Below are positions 43,402 to 51,211 of a stretch of 64,000 nt of DNA, piece by piece. The position numbers and the translations under genes are program-made. The stretch spans positions 620,001 to 684,000 of the forward strand of contig CALRNX020000001.1 in assembly GCA_943369665.1 (NCBI GenBank), in the 5' to 3' direction. This stretch comes from UKL13-3 sp943369665. Its GTDB lineage: Bacteria > Bacteroidota > Bacteroidia > UKL13-3. The notes under the pieces are model-generated. The model saw only the letters and a list, made by a program, of their open reading frames with translations, had not been told where the DNA came from and made no database searches. Each line of letters begins with the position of its first letter. The first letter of the stretch is position 1.

Positions 43402-44034
43402 TTGACAACTCAGAACAAAATATGGAGAATCATTCTGCTGACCATTTTCGGGACATGGTTTGCATATAAGTTGTATACATCAGCTGAGGGTGATTTTATT
43501 TTTGACGGCTTTATTTTGCTATTTATAGGTATTGTAGGGTTTTCAATTTTTATTTGGACAATTCGCAAGGACCGTAAAGTATTCAAAACCAAACAAAAAC
43601 TGATAAGCTATTTGCCAACCTCTATTGGACTTTTATTTATTCTCACAAACATTGGAATATTCTATTACCAGGATAGTAAAATACATTCACCTACTTTAAT
43701 CAGCGGGTTTAATGACGGTGGGTTTAATGGTTTCTTGGTGGACTTTAAGGTAGACGGTAATTATGTAATGGCAAACGGAAGTGGACTTGGACAAAGCTAT
43801 TTTTATGGAACATATACTTTGAAAGACAGCATTATTACAATTGACAAATCAAATATTGACAATTGCATAAAGACGAACAAGCTGGTTATAAGAACAGAAA
43901 ACTATTATACCAAAGACAGCATTGACTTACTAAAAACAAATTACATCACGCAAATTGACGACAACGGAAATGAAATTGACAAAGAATTTCGCTTTCGTGT
44001 GACAGAGGATAATCGAAACAACATAAATAAATGA
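43402..44034 (+). CDS. Membrane protein of unknown function
   Basis: 210 residues from a TTG start at 43402 (no ATG in frame nearby). Three membrane segments: IILLTIFGTWFAYKL (about 8-24), FIFDGFILLFIGIVGFSIFIW (30-52), LISYLPTSIGLLFILTNIGIF (68-89, partly quoted). The remainder is an extracytoplasmic beta-rich part (NDGGFNGFLVDFKVDGNYVM ... YFYGTYTLKDSIITID) like a small lipocalin- or DUF-type sensor. No family recognised. Confidence 0.7.
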   Translation: MTTQNKIWRIILLTIFGTWFAYKLYTSAEGDFIFDGFILLFIGIVGFSIFIWTIRKDRKVFKTKQKLISYLPTSIGLLFILTNIGIFYYQDSKIHSPTLISGFNDGGFNGFLVDFKVDGNYVMANGSGLGQSYFYGTYTLKDSIITIDKSNIDNCIKTNKLVIRTENYYTKDSIDLLKTNYITQIDDNGNEIDKEFRFRVTEDNRNNINK

Positions 44035-44072
44035 CAACAGCTTCTGACAAAAGCGGTTTCAATGTTTAACTA

Positions 44073-44639
44073 ATGAAAAAAGAATTACTCAGCAATAACC
44101 CTTGCCCCGAAAATTGGAATGCAATGCTAATTGCAAACAATGGTCGTGTCTGTGATAAGTGTAATACCTTCTTAGCCGACCTTACAGAAAAGACAATCGA
44201 GGACATTGCCAAAAACCATTACGGAAAGCAAAAATGTGTGTCCTTAACGAATGAGCAGATTGACTTCTTCATAAATGTCAAACGCATTAAACAGATTTCA
44301 GTAGCTGCAAGTCTGTTTCTTGGAACCGCTTTTTTTAACCCTACTTTTGCTCAAGGACAACCAACATCGGACTCGTGTTTAGTGAATGGAATTGTTATCG
44401 ATTTTCAAAAAGCAGTTATTCCCTATCGTTCTGTTTTAATTTACATCAAAGAAAGTGATGCCGTATTTGAAACCAAAACCAATGAACAGGGGAAATTTCA
44501 AATCAATTTGCCAAAAGATTGTGAGATCAGGTATAGTAATGTAACAGGTCTGGTGTCAAAAAAGACCAAGAAAAAAAAGACGTTGAATGTTGGGAAAGTG
44601 AAACTAGCTCCAAAGCTCATAAACCCAGGTTTTTTATAA
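44073..44639 (+). CDS. Protein with N-terminal cysteine module, membrane segment and carboxypeptidase-like beta domain
   Basis: 188 residues. Residues 10-55 have CPENWNAM ... GRVCDKCNTFLADLTEKT ... KQKCVSL, four cysteines including CDKC; many Bacteroidota proteins start with a similar PCxENWxxM ... CxxCxxxVxDxT module, probably metal-binding. A membrane segment follows (ISVAASLFLGTAFFNPTFAQ, about 75-94), then a CarboxypepD-regulatory-like beta domain (VNGIVIDFQKAVIPYRSVLI). The topology implies a cytoplasmic cysteine module and a periplasmic beta domain. Function unknown. Confidence 0.7.
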   Translation: MKKELLSNNPCPENWNAMLIANNGRVCDKCNTFLADLTEKTIEDIAKNHYGKQKCVSLTNEQIDFFINVKRIKQISVAASLFLGTAFFNPTFAQGQPTSDSCLVNGIVIDFQKAVIPYRSVLIYIKESDAVFETKTNEQGKFQINLPKDCEIRYSNVTGLVSKKTKKKKTLNVGKVKLAPKLINPGFL

Positions 44640-44652
44640 GCAATTTTATTGG

Positions 44653-44707
44653 ATTAACAATTAGTTATTATGACAAGAACAGTGCAAGGCCACGAAAAGT
44701 TATATGC
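44653..44707 (+). repeat. Possible short attC-like repeat, weak
   Basis: ATTAAC (about 44653-44658) and GTTATATGC (44699-44707) could be boxes of another short repeat, 13 bases after a stop and 13 before an ATG. No convincing stem; listed because the spacing fits the rest of the array. Confidence 0.3.
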
Positions 44708-44720
44708 GATTTTCAATGAC

Positions 44721-45407
44721 ATGAAATATAGTTCGATCTTTTTTCTTCTTTGCCTCGCACTAGGATGCGGACAAACCGAGACAAGAGAAGTAAGGGAAAC
44801 ATTCAACAACGGAAATCCTGAAATTATCTACTTCTACCAAGATCCTAAAGACACTTTGACGTATAGAAAAGAGGTATTTTATGAATCTGGCAAACAAAAC
44901 TATGTTGGACATCTAATCAAAGGTCGTAAAGAAGGCGTTTGGACATGGTGGTACGAAAGCGGAAACAAAAAAGACCAATGCAAGTATTTTAATGGAAAAG
45001 AGATTGACACAATTTTCCACTGGTATGAAAATGGAAAATTAGAACGAATTGATATCCCCGAAAAAGGTGAAACCAATCTGAACAATTCTTGCACATTCTG
45101 TTGTAACATGCGTTCGACAATATATTATGAGAGTGGCCAACAAAAACAAACTTTTACAAGGCTTGACAACTTAGATCAAGACACGACTAGATTCTGGTAT
45201 GAAAACGGACAACTTGAAAGCATTACCGTATGGAAAGATGGAGTTCAAAATGGACTGTTCAGAGAATATTATTCAAACGGACAAATGAAAGCAGATGCAA
45301 TCTTTATTGATGGGTGGGAGGACGGAAAAGTAACACAATGGGACAGCTTAGGAAATGTTGTTAAAGTTTCCTATTGGAAGGATAAGCAACTTATAAAAGA
45401 AAATTAA
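44721..45407 (+). CDS. Lipoprotein with YwqK / MORN-variant repeats
   Basis: 228 residues from ATG 44721. The start MKYSSIFFLLCLALGC with a lipobox cysteine predicts a lipoprotein. The mature part is built of about six YwqK repeats with the W/FYExGKxxxxxxY core (GVWTWWYESGNKKDQCKYF, FHWYENGKLERI, TRFWYENGQLESITVW, GLFREYYSNGQMKADAIF). It is the second such protein in the array, after 38020-38769, but not a near copy. An ATG at 44670 is in frame but would spoil the signal. Ends two bases before repeat H. Confidence 0.8.
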   Translation: MKYSSIFFLLCLALGCGQTETREVRETFNNGNPEIIYFYQDPKDTLTYRKEVFYESGKQNYVGHLIKGRKEGVWTWWYESGNKKDQCKYFNGKEIDTIFHWYENGKLERIDIPEKGETNLNNSCTFCCNMRSTIYYESGQQKQTFTRLDNLDQDTTRFWYENGQLESITVWKDGVQNGLFREYYSNGQMKADAIFIDGWEDGKVTQWDSLGNVVKVSYWKDKQLIKEN

Positions 45408-45408
45408 C

Positions 45409-45530
45409 CTATAACACGCGCCTGCCGCAAATGACGCTAATGAGCTAAATTAGCCATTTTCTTTATTTTAGTCTGAGATTTTTAGAACAGAGCTATGACT
45501 CCAAACATTCAACATCTAAACGAAAAAAAC
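45409..45530 (+). repeat. attC-like repeat H
   Basis: Left box CTATAAC (45409-45415) two bases after a stop codon, then ACACGCGCCTGCCGCAAATG shared with repeat F. Loop holds TATTTTAG (45464-45471). Right part 45493-45530 is shared with repeat G. No GTTATAA right box; the next ATG is 20 bases further. Confidence 0.65.
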
Positions 45531-45550
45531 TGATTGGTAAAAACCTAACC

Positions 45551-45982
45551 ATGAGTTTGGCGAACAACAAGACTGCTGAACTCTGGAAGAGTTTTGCACC
45601 TAGGTGTAAAGAGATCAGCAACAATATTTCAAATGACCTGATCTCCATGCAGGTTTATGAGCCAAGCTATTTTGCGAATTTTAACCCAACCAACGAATTT
45701 GTGAAATGGGCTACTGTTGAAGTAACCAATTTTGATTCGGTTCCTGCAGATATGGAAACATTCATATTACCGGGCGGACGTTATGCCGTTTTTGAATACA
45801 AAGGTTCAAGTAACGACCCAAGCATTTTTCAATACATTTTTGGAACCTGGTTACCAAGTTCAGAATATGTATTGGACAACAGACCTCATTTTGAAGTATT
45901 GGGTGACAAATACAAAAACAATGATCCCACATCGGAAGAAGAGATTTGGATCCCGGTGAGGTTGAAAACCGGAAGTAACTGA
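45551..45982 (+). CDS. GyrI-like small-molecule-binding domain protein
   Basis: 143 residues. The C-terminal part FILPGGRYAVFEYKG ... IFQYIFGTWLPSSEYVLDNR followed by FEVLGDKY and EEEIWIPV is the effector-binding (GyrI / AraC_E_bind) fold signature. There is no DNA-binding region, so it is a stand-alone domain; relatives bind small hydrophobic compounds or inhibit gyrase. No signal peptide. Single gene between repeats H and I. Confidence 0.82.
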   Translation: MSLANNKTAELWKSFAPRCKEISNNISNDLISMQVYEPSYFANFNPTNEFVKWATVEVTNFDSVPADMETFILPGGRYAVFEYKGSSNDPSIFQYIFGTWLPSSEYVLDNRPHFEVLGDKYKNNDPTSEEEIWIPVRLKTGSN

Positions 45983-46190
45983 TCTATCTGCGGTTCATTT
46001 CCGCATCTTTTTTATTTTAGCTTGACAATTTAATCCTAGCAATCGCCCCTTCGGCAGGCGTAGAAACGTCAGGATGTGAAAAAACTAAAATTGAAGCCGT
46101 TGAGAATCGCATATATGAAAATTTCTTTGGTCGGTACACGAATAAACACATTGATAAAATGAGTATTTTCACACTCTGACGTTAGGAACA
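45983..46190 (+). repeat. attC-like repeat I with an inserted 117-base inverted-repeat element
   Basis: The first part has TATTTTAG (46013-46020) followed by CTTGACAATTTAATCC and GCAATCGCCCCTTCGGCAGGCG, like repeats D and E. Then ACGTCAGGATGTGAAAA (46066-46082) is repeated inverted at 46166-46182 (TTTTCACACTCTGACGT), 15 of 17 positions matching, with 83 bases between. A GTTAGGAAC box follows the right arm. Nothing coding is visible in the 240-base gap. Confidence 0.65.
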
Positions 46191-46223
46191 AGTTTTGTAG
46201 AACTATCGTTGTAAAACAGTTTA

Positions 46224-46931
46224 ATGAATCACACAGCAATATTTGCATTGATTTTGTTAGTTTTGATTCTGATAGTGATCATATATGTGATCATATATCA
46301 GAATATTCAAAATCAAAAATTACTGCAGACAGTTACAAAAACTCATCGTGGTACCCGAACAGAAAGACTGATGGTTTTAAAGCTTTTGAAATCAGGAATT
46401 CCTCACCAAACTATTTTTCATGATTTGTACATAAAAAAAGCCGATAGTCACTATTGTCAAATTGATTTAGTTGTTGCTACTAAAGTTGGTATAATTGTTT
46501 TTGAGGTAAAAAAATACAATGGCTGGATTTTCGGGTTGGCTAATCAAACTTATTGGACACAAGTTTTAGCTTATGGTAGAGAGAAATATCGCTTTTACAA
46601 TCCAATCTTTCAAAACAAAAAGCATATTGAAGATTTAAAAAAGCAATTACCCCAATTTCAAAATATTCCGTTCTATTCGATGATTGTTTTTTTCGGGAAC
46701 TGTAGTTTCAGGAATCTCGATTATTTGCCAAATAGCACATTTTTGGTAAAATCCAATAGAGTAATTAAAGTAGTGAATGAAATTTTAGAACAAAATGAAC
46801 CAGCGAAATATACTAGTAAAAGAGAAATAGTAAATCTTTTGCATTCGGCCTCCTTAAATGGAGAAAGTGAAGATATTAGAGAAACACATATTGAAAATGT
46901 AAAACGAAACTTTGGATTGAAAAATGGTTAA
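46224..46931 (+). CDS. Membrane-anchored NERD-domain protein
   Basis: 235 residues. A single N-terminal membrane segment (FALILLVLILIVIIYVIIY, 7-25) is followed by the NERD (nuclease-related) domain: GTRTERLMVLKLL, Asp81 in QIDLVVATKVG, Glu94-x-Lys96 in FEVKKYNGWIFG, and later YNPIFQNKKHIEDL. The PD-(D/E)XK residues are all present, so a nuclease is possible. NERD proteins are common in plasmids and defence regions; the specific job is not known. Last AT-rich gene of the island. Confidence 0.85.
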   Translation: MNHTAIFALILLVLILIVIIYVIIYQNIQNQKLLQTVTKTHRGTRTERLMVLKLLKSGIPHQTIFHDLYIKKADSHYCQIDLVVATKVGIIVFEVKKYNGWIFGLANQTYWTQVLAYGREKYRFYNPIFQNKKHIEDLKKQLPQFQNIPFYSMIVFFGNCSFRNLDYLPNSTFLVKSNRVIKVVNEILEQNEPAKYTSKREIVNLLHSASLNGESEDIRETHIENVKRNFGLKNG

Positions 46932-46973
46932 CATATATTTTCCTTAGCCTATTTTCCCTAAAATTACTCCTTG

Positions 46974-47672
46974 ATGAACAAACCATCCCCTGCTTCAAAC
47001 CAAATCTACTCTGTCACGAATTTCCAGGACCTTGTTTCCACGCCTTTTTTGGGCGAAAAAAATGCGGTTTGCTGGACGCGTGAACTTGCGGGTGATTTTG
47101 AAGAGATCGTTCGTAACATAAAACCAACCGGAAACATAACTGTACTGGATGAAGAGGAATTGTTGGAACTTGCCTTGAGTGAACAAGGACAGCTTGCGCG
47201 TGGCATCTTATTAAATGACATGAAGCTGCTGAAAATGCATGGAGCCTCTCCTACCCTCAACCTCATCCAATACTATGAGACAGATGACAGCTACCCGTTT
47301 TTCCCAACGGATGTGTATTCGTTTCATGTCGATCGTTCGCCTGTGCCCACAGAAACATTTTTGTGCACGTATTATGGTGAACCAAGTGAGATCATACCAA
47401 ACACACAAGCCAAACAAAAAGTGCTGATCCCAGAAATACGTAACGAACTCAAAAAATTATACGGTGGCCCGGATGATGGATTTGAATCCTTTTTACAGGA
47501 GTATTTTTTTGACCTGCACTATCAACCTGATCCAGGAGTGCAACCTGTAAACTTAGGCCGATACAATATCTGGAAACTGGCGGTTGACCATCCCGGAAAC
47601 CGATCGCTTCCCTGCATTCACCGCGCACCGCATGAAAAAAACGGGCAACCCCGGTTGCTGCTGATTTGCTAA
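46974..47672 (+). CDS. DUF1826-like protein
   Basis: 232 residues from ATG 46974. The segment YSFHVDRSPVPTETFLCTYYGEP is close to the conserved centre of DUF1826 proteins, and the C-terminus (WKLAVDHPGNRSLPCIHRAP, ending in LLLIC) has the matching HRAP motif. The His-x-Asp and the later His could bind metal as in the cupin-like iron oxygenases, but this is inference. Base composition is back to that of the core genome. Confidence 0.5.
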   Translation: MNKPSPASNQIYSVTNFQDLVSTPFLGEKNAVCWTRELAGDFEEIVRNIKPTGNITVLDEEELLELALSEQGQLARGILLNDMKLLKMHGASPTLNLIQYYETDDSYPFFPTDVYSFHVDRSPVPTETFLCTYYGEPSEIIPNTQAKQKVLIPEIRNELKKLYGGPDDGFESFLQEYFFDLHYQPDPGVQPVNLGRYNIWKLAVDHPGNRSLPCIHRAPHEKNGQPRLLLIC

Positions 47673-47745
47673 GCAACCTTTTTGAGTTTCCTATTTCACC
47701 AGGCATTTGTAGATTTATGATGCCGCCAAATCAAGTGAAGACATG

Positions 47746-47850
47746 CACCCACATGATATCCATGAAGTGAAAAACTCAGACACAAGTGGGTGAACCGTTT
47801 TTCATTTGCATCCCAATATTGTGCATTTGTATTCCTTTTTTTTATCTTAG
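47746..47850 (+). repeat. Dyad and TATCTTAG motif, possible last copy of the island repeat
   Basis: CACCCAC (47746-47752) is inverted at GTGGGTG (47786-47792). TATCTTAG (47843-47850) with TTG 13 bases earlier follows, then the start of the next gene. It shares the loop motif of the array but not the boxes. Confidence 0.4.
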
Positions 47851-47886
47851 TTGAACCTCTTTTCAAATGACGAATATTCCAACCCG

Positions 47887-49017
47887 ATGAAAAAAATACA
47901 TACATTCCTGGCTTGTATCATCATGATGCAAGCAACAAGCGGACAAGTAAACATGAAGGGCAATATGCCTGAAAAAGCTTTGCAAACGGTACTGAATGAA
48001 ACGGTTGACGGATCAAAAGTATTCGGAACATCATTTGCGATCAAAAAAGATAGTTTATCGTGGCAGGGCTGCTCAGGGAATATTTCCCAAAACCAATCTT
48101 ATTTTATTGCCAGCACCACTAAGTTATTTACAACAGCCATTATATTGCATTTACGCGCTCAACAAAAGCTTGCCCTTGAGGATAAGATCAGCAAATACAT
48201 TGACAAAGATATCTTAAAAGGACTGCACGTATACAAAGGAAAAGAGTATTCGGAAGAACTAACGATTAAACAGTTACTCTCCCATACCTCCGGACTTCCG
48301 GATTACTTTCAGGGAAAAGGTGCAGACGGAAAAAGTTTGGAAGACGATCTTATGAGTGGGCATGATCAGTTTTGGACATTTGAACAAGCGATGGAAAGAA
48401 CCAAAAAGATGAGTCCGTTGTTTGTTCCGGGTACCAAAAACAAGGCTAATTATTCGGATGCAAATTTTCAGCTCCTGGGAAAAATTATTGAAGTGGTGAC
48501 CCATCAAACGTATGCCGAAAATTGCAGGAAGTTGATCATCGAACCACTTGGCATGGGTAAAACCTACCTTTATGATGATGCAAATGACAAAACACCAAAA
48601 ACACTTTATTATAAAAACAATGAACTGAATATTCCTAAAGCAATGACATCTTTTGGTGCAGATGGGGGTATGGTATCAACATCGGCTGATATGCTTATTT
48701 TTATTGAAGGCTTTTTTACGGGTAAATTGTTCCCCGCATCATACATAAATGAATTGCAAGAGTGGAACAAAATATTTTTTTCGCTTCGTTCGGGTATTGG
48801 CATCCACTTATTTAAACTCCCTTCAATGTTTAACCCAACAGGTGCCATACCCTATTTCATTGGTCATTCCGGACTTTCAGGTGCATTGGCTTACTACAGT
48901 CCGAAAGAAAATATGTATATCGTTGGGACAGTTAACCAGGTTGCCCATCCCGATATGTCATTCAAAACATTGATTAAACTAACGCAAGTGATCATGAAAA
49001 ACAAAAACGCTCTGTAA
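47887..49017 (+). CDS. Serine hydrolase of beta-lactamase / DD-peptidase fold
   Basis: 376 residues from ATG 47887, with a signal peptide (MKKIHTFLACIIMMQATSGQ). Catalytic motifs: S-x-x-K as STTKLF (about residue 76-79) and Y-x-N as YSDAN (about 188). The C-terminal HSG-like motif is HSGLSGA. Members (class C-like, AmpH/EstB kind) act as peptidases or esterases on cell wall or small compounds; substrate unknown. An ATG at 47851 is open but precedes the signal peptide. Confidence 0.87.
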   Translation: MKKIHTFLACIIMMQATSGQVNMKGNMPEKALQTVLNETVDGSKVFGTSFAIKKDSLSWQGCSGNISQNQSYFIASTTKLFTTAIILHLRAQQKLALEDKISKYIDKDILKGLHVYKGKEYSEELTIKQLLSHTSGLPDYFQGKGADGKSLEDDLMSGHDQFWTFEQAMERTKKMSPLFVPGTKNKANYSDANFQLLGKIIEVVTHQTYAENCRKLIIEPLGMGKTYLYDDANDKTPKTLYYKNNELNIPKAMTSFGADGGMVSTSADMLIFIEGFFTGKLFPASYINELQEWNKIFFSLRSGIGIHLFKLPSMFNPTGAIPYFIGHSGLSGALAYYSPKENMYIVGTVNQVAHPDMSFKTLIKLTQVIMKNKNAL

Positions 49018-49058
49018 ATAAATATCGGGTAAACAGGATTACATGAATCGAAAACAAC

Positions 49059-50324
49059 ATGAAACAGCTACTGAAAAAACTGTGTATGTGCATGTCTCTT
49101 TTAATTTCCATAAAGGGATTGATTGCACAACCGAATTATGTTGCACCAACAGGCATTTGGTGCAGTTGTCCGCCCACCACGGGAGTTGGCAATGGTTCTG
49201 TGGTTCCCAATGTAGCCGCTAAATCATATGTGAACGGCATTCTGGTGAGAGTGGCCTGGAAAGACCTGGAAACAACAGACAATGTTTACAATTGGTCGTT
49301 AATTGACAACCAATTGACAGCGGCTCGATCGTATGGTAAAAAAGTTTCACTTGCCATTGGTGGCGGGCTCAACGCTCCCAACTGGTTGTACACGTTGGGA
49401 GTACAATCGATTTCCTACACCATACCGTTTAACGGCACGATTCCCATTCCGTGGGATACCGTGTTTTTGAAAAAATGGGGTGAATTTATTAACGAACTGG
49501 GAAACAGGTATGCCAACGATACCACCATCCGGCTTGTGTACATGACCAACTCATCGACTAATGGTTTTGAAATGCAACTGCCTTTTAACCCCACTCCTTC
49601 ATACCAAACGATCGGGTATACTGATCAAAAAATAATCGATTCGTGGGAATACGTGATTGACCAATTTAAAAGTGCTTTCCCGAACCATTATTTGACAAAC
49701 GATTATCACCCGGTTAATTCCAGCAATCTTGTTGCCGATTCAATTTATGCATACGCCACGTCAACCATCGGAAGCCGATATGGTGCAAATGGTTGGTGGT
49801 GGACACAAAACAATACAACGGTATACCCATCGCAGTATGCTATTTTACAACACTCGGCAACAGCCAATATGTTTACCGGAATTCAGATGGCATATAGTGG
49901 AACAAGCAATCCGGATATGTTTGGAACAGGTGGCATGCCGGCAGCATTAAGTCTCGCTATTTCGGATAAAATATGTTATTGGGAAATATGGAATGAAGAC
50001 ATAACGAACAGTGCTTTCGATTCCATTCTTTCTGCTGCAGCTTGCACACCAACTCTTGGATTGGAAGAAACAACCACACTTGGGAATCCCCTCTCTGTAT
50101 TTCCAAACCCATCTTCAGGTTCCTTTTCCATCTTGCTGAAAAACGGTTCCATTGAATCAGTTGAAGTAATGAACATGTTGGGGCAAATTGTTTTTCAACA
50201 ATCACTGATCAACAACAACATATATGAATTGGATCTTGAAAGCAATACCGGCAATGTTTTTATGCTGAAAGTAACCGATCACCAAAAAGTGGTTTCATAC
50301 ACAAGGATCATCCTGAAAAAATAA
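49059..50324 (+). CDS. Secreted glycosidase-like protein with type IX sorting domain
   Basis: 421 residues. Signal peptide (LCMCMSLLISIKGLIAQ); then a TIM-barrel-like region: ILVRVAWKDLETTDNVYNWS and LIDNQLTAARSYGKKVSLAIG are typical of the opening strands of clan A glycosidases (GH42/GH35-like), and WEIWNED near residue 310 could hold a catalytic glutamate. From YPNPSS the last 75 residues are a type IX sorting domain (FPNPSSGSFSILL ... ending in VSYTRIILKK). Substrate unknown. An adjacent GH16 gene suggests a polysaccharide-degrading pair. Confidence 0.78.
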   Translation: MKQLLKKLCMCMSLLISIKGLIAQPNYVAPTGIWCSCPPTTGVGNGSVVPNVAAKSYVNGILVRVAWKDLETTDNVYNWSLIDNQLTAARSYGKKVSLAIGGGLNAPNWLYTLGVQSISYTIPFNGTIPIPWDTVFLKKWGEFINELGNRYANDTTIRLVYMTNSSTNGFEMQLPFNPTPSYQTIGYTDQKIIDSWEYVIDQFKSAFPNHYLTNDYHPVNSSNLVADSIYAYATSTIGSRYGANGWWWTQNNTTVYPSQYAILQHSATANMFTGIQMAYSGTSNPDMFGTGGMPAALSLAISDKICYWEIWNEDITNSAFDSILSAAACTPTLGLEETTTLGNPLSVFPNPSSGSFSILLKNGSIESVEVMNMLGQIVFQQSLINNNIYELDLESNTGNVFMLKVTDHQKVVSYTRIILKK

Positions 50325-50437
50325 TATTTAAACACAGAGCGGATGAAACAATCCTGTACACTTGCTAAAACTTCACTTTCGTTTTTGTTATTTTGTTGTC
50401 CTGTTTTTTCACCTGCCAAACATCCTTAGAAACGATT

Positions 50438-50788
50438 ATGCAAAACCAGAAAATATTTAAAATGGCATTTGCCGGAGTGTACCCGCATTATATTACCAAA
50501 GTAGAGAAAAAAGGCCGCACAAAGGAAGAATTGGATACGGTGATATGCTGGCTCACGGGCTATACACCAAAGGCTTTGCAACAAGTGATCGACAATAAGA
50601 CGGATTTTGAAACGTTCTTTGCACAAGCGCCACAGCTCAATCCGAATGTTTCAAAAATTACAGGTGTGATCTGCGGTTACCGCGTAGAAGAAATTGAAGA
50701 CAAGCTCATGCAAAAGATCCGTTATATGGACAAGCTGGTTGATGAATTGGCCAAAGGAAAAGCGATGGAAAAAATTTTAAGAAGTTAG
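50438..50788 (+). CDS. DUF2200 protein
   Basis: 116 residues from ATG 50438. The conserved KMAFAGVYPHYITKVEKKGRT and ELDTVICWLTGYTP segments are the DUF2200 signature. Small cytoplasmic helical protein of unknown function, widespread in bacteria. Stands alone; a TTG at 50393 is open but unlikely. Confidence 0.88.
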   Translation: MQNQKIFKMAFAGVYPHYITKVEKKGRTKEELDTVICWLTGYTPKALQQVIDNKTDFETFFAQAPQLNPNVSKITGVICGYRVEEIEDKLMQKIRYMDKLVDELAKGKAMEKILRS

Positions 50789-51211
50789 CGTCATATATTT
50801 ATTTAATGGCCACATTGGATGCAGCTACCTTGGGAGTTGAATTGGCTTAGGGTGAAGAAACGGGCAGGATCTATATCGCTTACTCAAAAACATATTGCCC
50901 AATGCATTTTGCTGCGGCATATTACCATCTATGATTTATGACAATCGCATTGGTCTATTCTGCAAGTCAACATATTTTACCCCCTCTAAAAATAACATGA
51001 TTATTCCAATGCGCTTTGAAGTTCTGTGTCGATTAGAGAAAGGTGATCTCTATTAGGCTAAGTTTAACATCTCCTAAATTGAGTATGACAAACAAATTCA
51101 AACCGACTTTTGACCAAAAAGAAGCAATATGACCACCGAATAAGGACTATCTGATAACTAAGGCTTTACCGACATTGCCTAAAAACCCTTTTGGGTTACA
51201 TTTGTTACTGA
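50789..51211. other. Non-coding gap of 423 bases
   Basis: No gene is supported. A possible remnant reads MATLDAATLGVELA, then a stop, then GEETGRIYIAYSKTYCPMHF in the same frame (from 50805), which may be the leftover of a lost gene. Near the right end AACCCTTTTGGGTT (51185-51198) can form a small hairpin. No repeat of the island type is seen. Confidence 0.5.

Noticed and set aside
37883..46190. CRISPR array
   Set aside because: The repeats are 54-137 bases long, imperfect and separated by whole genes, with no short direct repeats and spacers and no cas genes.
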